Part shown: piece by piece, positions 8,566 through 18,420 of the stretch
How the letters are laid out: each line of letters begins with the position of its first letter
Position numbering within the stretch: position 1 is the first letter of the stretch
The notes under the pieces: generated by a model
Told to the model about the DNA's origin: nothing
Database searches by the model: none
The model's input: the letters and a program-made list of their open reading frames with translations, nothing else
Assembly (NCBI RefSeq): GCF_003722355.1
Contig: NZ_QWDD01000001.1
Location: 1,984,001-2,048,000 of the forward strand
Source: Methylocystis hirsuta
Lineage (GTDB): Bacteria > Pseudomonadota > Alphaproteobacteria > Rhizobiales > Beijerinckiaceae
Reading direction: 5' to 3'
DNA length: 64,000 nt
Position numbers and translations under genes: made by a program

Positions 8566-10188
8566 CTAAAGGAGCGTGAAGGGGACGATCACGTCCATAT
8601 TGAACATGCCCTGGTTCGAGCTCAGGCCGCTGCGGCTGAAGAACGGCGTGGTGCCGTTGACCGTCGTGTCCCAACGCAGCTCCGGCCGGATGATCAGGCC
8701 GGTGATGTAGGGCAGTTTGGCCGGCAGTTCAGGCGTAATCGTCATGCCCAGCGTGAAGGCGAGATAGCTCGTGCCGGAATAGACCGGCCTGTTAGCATAA
8801 AGGCCCGTTCCCAGGTTCTGGTTGATGCAGGACGGACACCAGAAGCCGTGCGCCAGATTGACCGCGTCGAAATAGCCCGGATAGGCGCTGACGAAGAAGT
8901 TGTTGTTGTCGCGATAGAATTCGGCGCGCCCGTTGAGCTTGAAGATATCGTTGATCTTGTAGGACGCGTATTGCGCGATGCCGAAGGCGCGCGCGCCCAT
9001 CGGATAGGCCGGCGCCGTGCCCCAGAATCCCGTGCCGGTAATGGCGTTGGCCGCGGCCCAAGCCTTCTGCGGCAGGCCGAAGGAGCTATTGTTCCAGCCG
9101 CTTTCCAGCATGAAGCTGATGTCGGTGATGAACGTCAGATCCTCGGTCGCCTTCCAGGTCGTCGTCAGGTTGTTAAACGAACGGATCGCCGTGTTGACGT
9201 CGCAGGCGCAGAGGCTAGGGGCGCCGAAACCGCCCTGGTTGAACGGCCAGCCCGCCGTGGTCGGCGGCGGCCACCCCCCCGGAGTGAACGGGACGCCGGT
9301 GAAACCGACAGGCCAGCCGACGCCGAGCGGGTCGGTCTGCCTCTGGTTCTCAGGACCCGTGTGGGTGATCGCCATAATGGTCAGATTGCCGTCGAGCAGG
9401 TTGAAGCCGAAACCGCCGTGGAAGGACGCGGCGGCGTTGTTGTCCCCAGGCCACCCGAGGCTCGTGTTCACGCCGCTGGTCACGCCGGTATAGACGTCGA
9501 GCCAGGGCTTGACGTGGGTGGTGACCATTGCGCCGGTGTGAATAAACGGACCGAAGTTGAAGATGTAGGAGTGGCTGTAGAACAGATTGTCTTTCGCCGG
9601 GATCACTTCCGCGCCGTTGTAGGTCACGAACATGCCCACCTTGAGGTCGACGCCGCCTTCGCTGATCGGGCTAATCCACGGAAAATGCGCCAGGACATTG
9701 GCCTCGATCGGTCCAATCTGCGTGCGGGAGCGGATCGCATAGTCGAGAATGCCGAGGTAGTGATTGTAGCGCATGTCCTCGCCGATCATGCCCTGAAACT
9801 TGAATCCGAAGTCATAGCCTTCGGCCTTAGGATCGAGCGGACGCTGCACGGTCAGGAGGGCGCCGTTGAAGGTCGGCCAGTTGGCGCGGTCCGTGTAGAG
9901 GTGGCCCCAGTTCAGCTTGTTGAACGGCTGATTGAAATTGACGGCGACGCCGCCTTCGAGGTAGCCGTCGATGGTCAGCGTATCGATCCAGGCCGGCGTC
10001 GGCGCCACGGCCGGACCCTTGACGATCTTACCTTTTCTGACGGGCGTGGCCGCAGAGGGAGGCGCGGGTTGATTCTCTTCGATGAGAGTCGGGTCGACCT
10101 CCATCAGCTTCGACTGAGCATGCGCAGCGCTCGTGACGCTGGTTGCTAGCGAGAGTGCAGCGACGGTCGAAAGATAGGGCCATTTCAT
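8566..10188 (-). CDS. Outer-membrane beta-barrel porin (BBP2/OmpL-like)
   Basis: A 540-residue protein with a signal peptide (MKWPYLSTVAALSLATSVTSAAHAQ). The remainder is rich in alternating aromatic/polar strands (WIDTLTIDGYLEGGVAVNFNQP, GLIIRPELRWDTTVNGTTPFF) and ends in hydrophobic FTLL, as expected for a barrel. It resembles the 'putative beta-barrel porin-2' group, passive channels for small solutes; the substrate is unknown. It is monocistronic, with its own candidate promoter and a strong terminator, which suits high expression. Confidence 0.75.
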   Translation of the reverse strand: MKWPYLSTVAALSLATSVTSAAHAQSKLMEVDPTLIEENQPAPPSAATPVRKGKIVKGPAVAPTPAWIDTLTIDGYLEGGVAVNFNQPFNKLNWGHLYTDRANWPTFNGALLTVQRPLDPKAEGYDFGFKFQGMIGEDMRYNHYLGILDYAIRSRTQIGPIEANVLAHFPWISPISEGGVDLKVGMFVTYNGAEVIPAKDNLFYSHSYIFNFGPFIHTGAMVTTHVKPWLDVYTGVTSGVNTSLGWPGDNNAAASFHGGFGFNLLDGNLTIMAITHTGPENQRQTDPLGVGWPVGFTGVPFTPGGWPPPTTAGWPFNQGGFGAPSLCACDVNTAIRSFNNLTTTWKATEDLTFITDISFMLESGWNNSSFGLPQKAWAAANAITGTGFWGTAPAYPMGARAFGIAQYASYKINDIFKLNGRAEFYRDNNNFFVSAYPGYFDAVNLAHGFWCPSCINQNLGTGLYANRPVYSGTSYLAFTLGMTITPELPAKLPYITGLIIRPELRWDTTVNGTTPFFSRSGLSSNQGMFNMDVIVPFTLL

Positions 10189-10224
10189 TGCTGGGAACTC
10201 CGTCTGGGAGGCGAGATCTGATTG

Positions 10225-10253
10225 ATATCACTCGCGAGCGAAGTTCCGTTCAA
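10225..10253 (-). promoter_or_regulatory. Candidate sigma-70-type promoter of the porin gene
   Basis: Reading the minus strand, TTGAAC is followed after exactly 17 nt by TGATAT, 37 nt before the porin ATG. Spacing and -35 match the consensus well and the -10 moderately. It is inferred from sequence only; alphaproteobacterial promoters are loose. Confidence 0.4.
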
Positions 10254-10541
10254 GCCCAACGTCCGCGCATCTGCTCAATTGTTAAGCAAAAAAAGCCCTG
10301 ACGAAAAATTGTTCTAATTAGTGTGGCGGCAATGTCACAATTTTTGATGGTTCCAGGGTGGTCAATCCTGATTTCAGCGCGCCTCTCGTCGTTAAAAAGG
10401 TGACAAATGTTCGTTTCTTGACGAATCACGATCGCTTCTGTCCAGATCGAGGCTTGCCTCGCTTCAAGCGCCGCCCTCTTTAGGAAGCGTGGCAATAGGC
10501 GGGCGCGCAGGGCGCGACGGCGCGGAACAGGAGAGAGCGAC
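10254..10541. other. AT-richer divergent intergenic region
   Basis: The 350 bp between the porin and the Rieske-FAD gene hold no convincing ORF. Composition is more AT-rich than the surroundings (runs such as AAAAAAAG and CACAATTTTTGATGG). It probably contains upstream control sites for both divergent genes; no specific operator was recognised. GGAGAGAG lies just before the ATG at 10542. Confidence 0.5.
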
Positions 10542-12095
10542 ATGGCGGAAGAGGGGCGCAATCAACCCGAGGGCCCCGACTTCACGCAGGGAGTCGCTGC
10601 CGCCGAGGCGTCCGAAGGCCGCCCGCTGCTTGGCCATGTGGCCGGCGAGGACGCCGTAATGGCGCGACAGGGCGACGAGTTCTTCGTGATCGGCGCTCAT
10701 TGCACGCATTATCATGGGCCCTTGGCCGAGGGCCTCGTGGTCGGCGGCTCGATCCGGTGCCCCTGGCACCATGCCTGTTTCAGCTTGCGCAGCGGTCGCG
10801 CGTTGCGCGCGCCGGCGTTTGATCCGCTGCCGCGGTGGCGGGTCGAGCAGGCCGATGGAAAGGTCTTTGCGCGCGAAAGGCTGCCGGACCCCGCGCCCGC
10901 ACAGCGCAAGAGCGCCGCCGAGCCGCGCGGCGTCGTCATCGTCGGCGGCGGCGCCGCGGGCTTCGCCGCCGCGCAGATGCTAAGGGCGGAGGGCTATGAC
11001 GGCATTCTGGAGCTGATCAGCGCCGATTCCGCCGAGCCCTACGACCGGCCCAATCTCTCGAAGGATTATCTGGCCGGAACCGCTCAGGCGGACTGGCTGC
11101 CGTTGCGCGATCCCGCCTGGTATCGAGACAAAGGCGTCCAACTGCGTCTGGGACGTCGCGTCGAGTCGCTCGACCCGGCGGGCAAGCGGCTGACGCTCAC
11201 TGACGGGGCGACGCTGTCGTACGATGCGCTGCTTCTCGCCACGGGCGCATTCCCCACCAAGCTGCCGACGCCGGGAGCCGAACGGAGCCACGTTCATTAT
11301 CTGCGCTCGCTTGCCGACGCCGACCGTCTCATCGCGGCCTGCGCCGGGGCGCGCCGCGTGGCCGTGATCGGCGCGAGCTTCATCGGCCTGGAGGTGGCGG
11401 CGTCGCTGCGCGCCCGCGGTCTCGACGTGCGCGTCATTGCGCCCGAGGAGATACCGATGGCGCGCATTCTCGGCCCCGAAATCGGCGCGCATGTGAGAAA
11501 GCTGCACGAGAGTCACGGCGTCATCTTCCATCTCGGGGACACAGCGACGGAAATCGGCGAACGCACGCTCCAATTGAAAAGCGGCGCGACTTTGGACGCC
11601 GATCTCGTGGTCATCGGCGTCGGCGTCAAGCCGGATCTCTCGCTCGCACAGTCCGCGGGCCTCGCCGTGGACCGCGGCGTGCTCGTCGACGAATATCTGC
11701 AGACAAGCGCGCCCGATATTTACGCCGCGGGCGACATCGCCAGCTGGCCCGACAAGATCACCGGCGCGCGGATTCGCGTCGAGCATTGGGTGGTCGCGGA
11801 GCGTCAGGGTCAGACGGCCGCGCGCAACATACTCGGCCGCAAGGAAAAGTTCGACGCCGCGCCCTTCTTCTGGAGCCAGCATTACGATCAGGCGATTTCC
11901 TATATCGGACACGCCGCGTCGTGGGACCGGCTGGAGATTTCAGGCGATCCGGCCGCCGCCGACTGCGCCGTTTCCTACTTCAAGGGCGACCGGCTGCTGG
12001 CCGTCGCCACCATCGGTCGCGACCTCGACAATCTGCTCGCCGAAGTCGCTTTTGAAGCGCGCATCGGCGCCGCGCCGCCGGAATCGATCGAATAG
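10542..12095 (+). CDS. Rieske-domain FAD/NAD(P)-dependent oxidoreductase
   Basis: A 517-residue fusion. Residues 10-115 form a Rieske [2Fe-2S] domain with CTH at 54-56 and CPWHH at 73-77. Residues 130 onward form a pyridine-nucleotide-disulfide oxidoreductase module (FAD-binding VVIVGGGAAG, NAD-binding VAVIGASFIGLEVAA, FAD 'YAAGDIA') with a C-terminal reductase domain. The architecture matches AIFM3-like and ferredoxin-reductase-like proteins. It should transfer electrons from NAD(P)H; the acceptor is unknown. It stands alone on the plus strand. Confidence 0.88.
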   Translation: MAEEGRNQPEGPDFTQGVAAAEASEGRPLLGHVAGEDAVMARQGDEFFVIGAHCTHYHGPLAEGLVVGGSIRCPWHHACFSLRSGRALRAPAFDPLPRWRVEQADGKVFARERLPDPAPAQRKSAAEPRGVVIVGGGAAGFAAAQMLRAEGYDGILELISADSAEPYDRPNLSKDYLAGTAQADWLPLRDPAWYRDKGVQLRLGRRVESLDPAGKRLTLTDGATLSYDALLLATGAFPTKLPTPGAERSHVHYLRSLADADRLIAACAGARRVAVIGASFIGLEVAASLRARGLDVRVIAPEEIPMARILGPEIGAHVRKLHESHGVIFHLGDTATEIGERTLQLKSGATLDADLVVIGVGVKPDLSLAQSAGLAVDRGVLVDEYLQTSAPDIYAAGDIASWPDKITGARIRVEHWVVAERQGQTAARNILGRKEKFDAAPFFWSQHYDQAISYIGHAASWDRLEISGDPAAADCAVSYFKGDRLLAVATIGRDLDNLLAEVAFEARIGAAPPESIE

Positions 12096-12103
12096 GGCTC
12101 TGG

Positions 12104-15100
12104 CTATTCGAAGCGTCCGGAGGCGTGGCTGAGCATGGTGTAAACCTTGCCGGCGTCGCCCGTCAGCAGGTCGAGCGCTTTCGAGCCGTCGTGATCGCCG
12201 CGGCTTGTCTCGATGAGCAGATCCTCGAAGTGCGTGACGTAGCGATCGGCGGTCGCGCGAAACGCCTGATCGCCGCGATAGCGACGACGAATTTCCTCGA
12301 AGGTCTGATGGCCTTGCGCGGTGTAGAGACGGCGACCGAAAAGTCCGCCCTTCTCGCCGCGCTGATACCGGCGCCATAGCTCCGCCACGGCGGCGTTGTC
12401 GACCATACGCGCAATGTCGAGCGTCAGGCTGTCGAGGGCGCCGGCCGTCGCCAACGACCGCGCCGTGCGCGGCGGCTGCGGCGCGGCGTCGTCGAAGGAG
12501 GCGCGCGCAAGCAGGTTGCTCAGCCATCCGCCCTGCGGTTCGCGCGTCGGCTCTGCCTTGCGATTCTGTGCGACATGTGGCGCTGCGTGCTCGGCGCGCG
12601 TCGCCTGATCCAGGACCGTCTGACGGAGCGGAGGAGCGCTTTGTTCGGCGATGTCATAGACGCGGCCCGAGCGCGCCACGATATCGGTGAGCTCGTTCAG
12701 CGCCTTCACCTGATCGCCGACGACCTGCCGTAGCGCCGCCGCCTGCTCCGCGGTTTCGCGCGGAATTTCGGTCGCGCCGCGGCGCACCTCCTCGCGGGTC
12801 TCCTCGATCTCGCGGTGGATGGTGCGCGCGAGGCCGCGAATCTCGTCTGTCGCGGCGTCGAATTTCGAGCGCGCGTCGCCGAACAGACGGGTGATCTCTT
12901 CATTGGCTTGTGAGAAGGCGGCGCGCAGCGCTTCCGAAGTCTTATCGCGTTCGCCTTCCGCGGCGGCGCGCACCGCTGCAAAGCGCGTCTCGATCAAATC
13001 GGCGGTTTGCCTGGAGGTTTCGCTCAGCTCTCCTCCAAGGTCGCGCGACCGCGTCTCGATAGAGCGGAACGAACGGTCCATCAGTTCGCTAAACTGTGTC
13101 ATGGCGCTTTCGAATTCGGCGCGCCGGCCTTCGATGAGCGTCACCAGCTCCTCGAGCGAGCGGCGGCGGGCGGCCATCACGGCGTCGAGCGCCTCCTGGC
13201 TTTGCGCCAGTTTTTCCGCGCTCCGCGCCAGCGTGTGCTGTCTCTCGTCGAGCGCCGCGACGATGGCGTTGGCGTCCTGCATCGTGCCGTCAGCGACGGC
13301 GCTGATATGTTCAACTTGCGTCGAGGCCTCGTTGAGCGCGCCGTGGAACTCGGCGAGACGCTTGCCAAGTTCGTGTTCGAGCGTGACCAGATTTCCGCCG
13401 GTCTTGTCGATGACCGCTTGGAGCGAGGCATTTGTCTCGCCGAGCGTGTCGAGCAGGGTGGGCAGCTCGGTGCGAATCCTTTCGTTTGTCTCCAGTAGCG
13501 CCGCAATCGAGGTCTGCGCGCTGGTTTCTAGCGTCAACGCCAGCGCCTCGCGGGAGGCGTCCAGCGCATTCGTCAGCTCGTCGCGCTTGACGCCGAGGCG
13601 TGAGACAAGGGCGGCGCTGCTGTTTTCAACGGCGGTCGCCACCAGATCGCCGATCGTCGTCAATTCCTGGGCGACGGCTCCGCCGCGCGCGTCGAGCACG
13701 GTCTGCATTTGCGTGAGGCGCGCATCCAGCGCGCCGCTGATCTCTGCGACGCGTTCGGCGAGCGACTCGCCGAGATTGCCCGTGTGCGCATGAAGCGTCG
13801 TATCGAATTCGCGCCGCGCGACGGCCAGAACGTCTTTGATGTCCTGCAGACGGGCGCCGATAGTGTCCACGACCAGTCGGCCGCCCTCGTCGATGTCCGA
13901 AGAAACGGCGCCGAGCCGGCTGATTACATTGTTCTCGAGCAGCGCGATGCGCCCGTCGAGGGTCGTTTCCAGCTCCTTCGCGTGTCCGCCCAGCGCTTCG
14001 TTGATTTCCTCTGTTCTGGAGGCGATCGTATGGGCAAGTTCGCTCGAGCGCGAGAGCAGCACCCAGTCGACGTCCTTGATCTTTGCGTCGAGCGTTTGCA
14101 TGACTTGGCGCCCGCCGTCTTCCATCACCCGCGCGACTTCAGCCGCGTGTTTGGAGAGCGCCTCCTGTAGCATCTGGCCGCCGACGCCGAGGCCCGCGTC
14201 AACGCGGCCGACCAGTTCGTCGATGCGGTCCGCCGCCTCCATTGTTCTGGCGTTGGCGACGTTCTCGAAGGCTTCGATCTTGTTCGACATCGTCGACGCG
14301 ATGTCGATCGCGCGGGCGCCGAGCTTTTCGACCAGATGGCCGCCTTTGCTCTCGATCGCGCCGTCGATCTCGGCCAGTCTCGCGTCGATCTCATCGGTAA
14401 AATGGCGAGAATTGTCGCCGATCCGGGCGTTGTAATGCTCGACTTGCGCCGAGAGCCTTTCGACGAGCGCGCCGCCTTGCATGCGGATGGTCTCATCGAG
14501 CGACTGCAGCCGATCGTCGATCCGATGCGTGATCTCCTGTGCTTGCGCGTCGAGTCGGGCGGCCGCGTCCACCGACCGCGTCGTCAGACTGTCGACAAGC
14601 TGCATTCCCTGGCCGCCGATCACGTCTTCGACGACAGCGAAGCGCTGAGTGAGTTCGGCGCTGAGGCGTTCGGCATGCGCGCCGACCCGGTCGGCGAGTT
14701 CGCCGCCGTCGCGCAGCAGCGCATTCTCGAATTGGGTGAGCTGTTCGCCCAGCGTGACCGCGATGCGCTCGCCATGGTCGGCCAGCGACGCCACGACGTC
14801 TTTGCTTTCGGACAGGACGGCGTTCTCGAAGGCGCCGAATCGATCGTTCACTAATTCATGCAGCCGCTCGCCCTGCGTGGCGATCGCCAGAACGGCGTCG
14901 CTCGCCGTATTGGCGAAGCGCTCATGCATCGTCGCGGCGTTTTCGGCAAGAGCCGAGGAGGCGTCGGCGACGCTTTGGCGAAGCTTGTCGCGCAACGCCG
15001 CGCCGTGGGTCTCGAATTCCTGCAGCGCGAGTTCGCGCGACGTCTCCATCGTTTTGGCGACGAGCATTCCCGCCGTCTCGAGCGCGTTGAGCCGCTCGCC

Positions 15101-18100
15101 GAGCAATTCGTCGACGCGCGTCGCATGTTCGCCGACGACCGACGCCACGCTTTCGCTATGGCGCCTGACGGCCTCTTCGAAGGCGCCGAGTTTCTCGGCG
15201 AGGTCGATTTCGGCGCTGTCGGCGCGCGCCGCCAGGCGCTGCGCGATCTCGCCGCCTTGGCGCACAAGCACGTTTTCGATCGCTTCGAGACTCTGCGCGA
15301 CAGCGTCGCTGACCTGTCCGCTGTTGCGAGCGACGCTGTCTTCGAAGGCGGCGAGCTTGTCGCCAAGTTCTGCGGCGGCGCGCTCGGTGCGGGCCGCGAC
15401 TCGGGCCGCCAAATCTTCGCCCTGACGCGCGACGACGTCTTCGAACGTCGATACGCCCTGCGAAAAGGCCGCCGTTGCGCGTTCGCCGTGCTCGCTGACG
15501 CGCTGGGTGATTTCTTCGCTGTGACGCTCGACGGCCTCTCCGAAGGCGGCGAGCTGCGCGGAGAGGGTCGATGCAGCGCGTTCACCGCGCTCGCCGACGC
15601 GCTCGGCAACCTCGTCGCCGTGACGGATAATGGCGTTTTCAAAGGCGGTGAGTTGCGCCGAGAGCGTCGATGTTGCGCGTTCGCCTTGGTCGCCTACACG
15701 CTGCGCGATCTGTTCTCCGTGGCGCGCGACGGCGTCTTCAAACGAAGCCAGCTGAGCCGCGAGCGTTGACGTCGCCCGCTCGCTCTGTTCGCTCACCCGA
15801 AGGGCGATGTCGTCGCTATGGCGAACGACTGTCTCTTCGAAAGCGGCGAGCTGCGACGTCAGCGTCGATGTCGCGCGCTCGCCATGTTCGCTGACGCGCT
15901 GGGCGACTTCCCCGCTGTGGCGGGCGACCGTGTCCTCAAAGGCGGCGAGCTGGGTTGCAATGGTCGACGTCGCGCGTCCGCCATGTTCGCTCACGCGCGT
16001 CGCGACGTCGTCGCTGTGCTGCGTGACCGCTTCCTCGAATGCAGCGAGCTGAGACGACAATGTCGCCGTCGCGCGCTCGTTCTGTTCGCTGACCCGTTCG
16101 GCGATTTCGCCGCTGCGGCTGTTGACCGACTCTTCGAATGCGGCGAGCTGCGTGGCGAGCGCCGACGTGGCGCGCTCGCTGTGGTCGCCGACGCTCTGCG
16201 CAAGTTCCTCGCTGCGCAGCGCAACCGCCGTCTCGAAGGCGGCGAGCTGCGTCGCGACGGTCGTCGCGGCTCGCTCGCTGTGTTCGGCGACGCGCGAGAC
16301 GACTTCCTCTCCGTGGCGCGCGAATGTGTCTTCAAAGGCGGCAAGACCGTCCGAAATGACGGAGCTGACACGGTTGCCATGTTCAGCGACGCGCATGGCC
16401 GCTTCCGTGCTGTTGCGCACCACGGCGTCTTCGAAGGCGGCAAGCCGCTCGGCGAGAGTGGTCTCGATCTGCAGCCCTCGTTCGGCGATCCGTTCCGCCA
16501 CTTCGCCGCCGCGGCCGAGCACGGTCTGTTCGAAGGCCTGGAAGTTGTCGGCGAGCGTTTCATTGATTCGATCGCCATGCTCCCCGATCGCGGACACCGC
16601 TTCGCTGGCGGCGGCGACGAAACGCGCCTGTACCGCGTCGACCTGTTCGACGAGCGCCGTTGAGCTCTGGTCCAAGCTGCTCGAGATTGCGTCATGCAAC
16701 GCCTGTCCGCGCAATTGAAATTCGTTCTGCGCCTTCTGATGCGTGTCTTCGAGCAGGCCGACGATGCGGGTCTCCGCTGTTTGGAATGTCGCTCTGGCGT
16801 TTTCGACATGTTCGGCGACGCGGGTCGTAAGCCGTTCCTGAGTCTCGGCGAGCGAGCGCTCAAAGGCTCCGCCCTGAGTCTCGATTGTTTCGCGAAGTGC
16901 GCCGCCGGTCTCCGTGAGCTGCGCGACGATCCGCTCCCCCTGGCCGCCGATCGCCTCGGAAAAACTCGCGCCGAGCTCTTCGAACCGTCCGAGCACATCT
17001 GCGCCGCGCGCGCCGAAATCGCTGGCGATTGCTTCGCTCGCGGCTTCCAGCTTGCGGCCAACTTCCTCGACTCCATCGGCGAAACGGCGGCTGACGTCGT
17101 CGCTCGCGCCGGTCACTTTCTGAGCGACTTCGTCGCCGGTCTGGGTCAGCGTGATCAGCACTCTTTCGCCGTGACTGGCCAAGGTCGATTCAAAGGCGTC
17201 GCCCGCTTCGTCAAGCGCGAGCCGGATCTCCTCGCCCTTGGAGCCGAGCGAGGAGGTGACGCGCGCTCCCGCCTGACTCACCGCTTCGGCGAGATGGACA
17301 GAGGTCGTGGCGAGTTCTTGAGACAGCGTCTCGCGCGCGCCAAAGAGCGCGGTGCGGGCATTGTCGGCGTTGACGACGATCGCTTCGCGTTCGCGCGTCA
17401 GCTCGTCGATGAGAAGCCGAATGCGCCGTTCATTCTCCGTGTAGGAGCGTTCGAGGTTAGTGACCTCGGTGCGCACGATCACTTCCAGTTCGCCGGCCCT
17501 TGCCAGCGCGCGTTCAATGCCGTCTCCCATGGAGGCGGCTTCGCGTCGGATCGCCTGAGAGAGCGAGACCACCTGTTCGGTGGCGACCGTTTCCGGCTCG
17601 ATGAGCCGAATGGCCACTTCGGTCATGGAGTTGGCGATGAGCCGCATCTCATGGGCGCGGCGCGCCATCAGTCCGGTGAGGAAGAGGAAGACGAGAGGCG
17701 CGATCAGCGCTGCGAGCGTCAAAACCGGTTTCGGCGCGAGCATCGAGCCGTCAAAGTCAAGGATTTCGCCTTGATGGAAATAAACATACAGGGCCCAGCA
17801 GCCCGCCCACAGCCCCATGGAGGCGAAGGTGAGCGCCATAATCGAGCGGTTGGGCTTGATCTGCAGCGCCTGCCGCAACTCGCCGACGGTGCGGCGGTCG
17901 TCGTTCGCGGGCGCAAGGGCGGGCGCCATCGCTCCAGGCTGCGGTTGAACACGGTTCTGTGGCTCGCCGTAAGCCGAGGCGGGCCTTCTCGGGTCCCCGG
18001 CATGCGCTTCCGCTCTCCGGCTCTGGGCCGGGCCGGACCGGTTGTTCGCCTCATCCGCAGCGCCTGCGGCGTCCGGCGGTGCGCCAATATCGAGCGCCTC

Positions 18101-18157
18101 CTCGATCGCCGTCAGAGCGGCGGACGCCGCGTCCTGGATCTTTCCCGATGTCGCCAT
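12104..18157 (-). CDS. Giant membrane-anchored coiled-coil protein, growth-pole-ring (GPR/RgsE)-like
   Basis: A 2017-residue protein. A disordered N-terminus of about 95 residues is followed by two membrane segments (about residues 104-125 and 143-162). About 1600 residues of apolipoprotein A/E-like amphipathic repeats come next, then a small globular C-terminal domain (from LDSLTLDIARMVDN to SHASGRFE). The best-kept stretch has at least ten consecutive 33-residue units of the type 'SEHGERATSTL..QLAAFEE.V.RHS.E.A.RV', encoded at about 15.3-16.5 kb. Size, two N-terminal membrane helices and apolipoprotein-like repeats match GPR of Agrobacterium and RgsE of Sinorhizobium, which form a ring at the growing pole and organise unipolar growth. 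That role is inferred by similarity of architecture. Confidence 0.75.
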   Translation of the reverse strand: MATSGKIQDAASAALTAIEEALDIGAPPDAAGAADEANNRSGPAQSRRAEAHAGDPRRPASAYGEPQNRVQPQPGAMAPALAPANDDRRTVGELRQALQIKPNRSIMALTFASMGLWAGCWALYVYFHQGEILDFDGSMLAPKPVLTLAALIAPLVFLFLTGLMARRAHEMRLIANSMTEVAIRLIEPETVATEQVVSLSQAIRREAASMGDGIERALARAGELEVIVRTEVTNLERSYTENERRIRLLIDELTREREAIVVNADNARTALFGARETLSQELATTSVHLAEAVSQAGARVTSSLGSKGEEIRLALDEAGDAFESTLASHGERVLITLTQTGDEVAQKVTGASDDVSRRFADGVEEVGRKLEAASEAIASDFGARGADVLGRFEELGASFSEAIGGQGERIVAQLTETGGALRETIETQGGAFERSLAETQERLTTRVAEHVENARATFQTAETRIVGLLEDTHQKAQNEFQLRGQALHDAISSSLDQSSTALVEQVDAVQARFVAAASEAVSAIGEHGDRINETLADNFQAFEQTVLGRGGEVAERIAERGLQIETTLAERLAAFEDAVVRNSTEAAMRVAEHGNRVSSVISDGLAAFEDTFARHGEEVVSRVAEHSERAATTVATQLAAFETAVALRSEELAQSVGDHSERATSALATQLAAFEESVNSRSGEIAERVSEQNERATATLSSQLAAFEEAVTQHSDDVATRVSEHGGRATSTIATQLAAFEDTVARHSGEVAQRVSEHGERATSTLTSQLAAFEETVVRHSDDIALRVSEQSERATSTLAAQLASFEDAVARHGEQIAQRVGDQGERATSTLSAQLTAFENAIIRHGDEVAERVGERGERAASTLSAQLAAFGEAVERHSEEITQRVSEHGERATAAFSQGVSTFEDVVARQGEDLAARVAARTERAAAELGDKLAAFEDSVARNSGQVSDAVAQSLEAIENVLVRQGGEIAQRLAARADSAEIDLAEKLGAFEEAVRRHSESVASVVGEHATRVDELLGERLNALETAGMLVAKTMETSRELALQEFETHGAALRDKLRQSVADASSALAENAATMHERFANTASDAVLAIATQGERLHELVNDRFGAFENAVLSESKDVVASLADHGERIAVTLGEQLTQFENALLRDGGELADRVGAHAERLSAELTQRFAVVEDVIGGQGMQLVDSLTTRSVDAAARLDAQAQEITHRIDDRLQSLDETIRMQGGALVERLSAQVEHYNARIGDNSRHFTDEIDARLAEIDGAIESKGGHLVEKLGARAIDIASTMSNKIEAFENVANARTMEAADRIDELVGRVDAGLGVGGQMLQEALSKHAAEVARVMEDGGRQVMQTLDAKIKDVDWVLLSRSSELAHTIASRTEEINEALGGHAKELETTLDGRIALLENNVISRLGAVSSDIDEGGRLVVDTIGARLQDIKDVLAVARREFDTTLHAHTGNLGESLAERVAEISGALDARLTQMQTVLDARGGAVAQELTTIGDLVATAVENSSAALVSRLGVKRDELTNALDASREALALTLETSAQTSIAALLETNERIRTELPTLLDTLGETNASLQAVIDKTGGNLVTLEHELGKRLAEFHGALNEASTQVEHISAVADGTMQDANAIVAALDERQHTLARSAEKLAQSQEALDAVMAARRRSLEELVTLIEGRRAEFESAMTQFSELMDRSFRSIETRSRDLGGELSETSRQTADLIETRFAAVRAAAEGERDKTSEALRAAFSQANEEITRLFGDARSKFDAATDEIRGLARTIHREIEETREEVRRGATEIPRETAEQAAALRQVVGDQVKALNELTDIVARSGRVYDIAEQSAPPLRQTVLDQATRAEHAAPHVAQNRKAEPTREPQGGWLSNLLARASFDDAAPQPPRTARSLATAGALDSLTLDIARMVDNAAVAELWRRYQRGEKGGLFGRRLYTAQGHQTFEEIRRRYRGDQAFRATADRYVTHFEDLLIETSRGDHDGSKALDLLTGDAGKVYTMLSHASGRFE
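15290..16470 (-). repeat. 99-bp coding tandem repeats inside the GPR-like gene
   Basis: The segment encodes about a dozen 33-residue units, and phrases such as GAAGGCGGCGAGCTG recur every 99 bp. Units differ by substitutions, so this is an old, drifting protein repeat and not a CRISPR or satellite. Confidence 0.8.
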
Positions 18158-18420
18158 TCGCCCTCTCCAGCCGGCGCAGACGCGTCGCCCGGCCCGATCT
18201 CACGGCCCGCCGCTCAGCGACCGCCAGTGAATAAAGATTAACCAAACTTTACAGCCCATCCCTGGCAATTGAAACATCCGGCGGGGCCGTATCGGGAAAC
18301 TTCGTTAACGCGCCCTTCAGGATCGACGCGCAAGTCTCCACTCTGGGCGCCGCTTTTGGCAGGCCTTTCCGCGGGGCTGCAAAACGAACCGCTTTGCGAT
18401 AGATATCAAGGGGAACAGGA

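Noticed and set aside
8848..10149. 433-residue plus-strand frame opposite the porin
   Set aside because: Shadow frame, rich in Arg/Glu/Val, no domain; the minus strand has a signal peptide and barrel pattern.
15290..16470. Regular 99-bp spacing resembling a repeat array
   Set aside because: Units are coding, variable and contiguous, with no identical repeats separated by spacers, so not CRISPR.
16694..18241. 515-residue open frame on the plus strand over the GPR-like gene, with other long frames at 14.8-16.7 kb
   Set aside because: GC-rich antisense shadows; the minus frame has membrane helices and regular 33-residue repeats.
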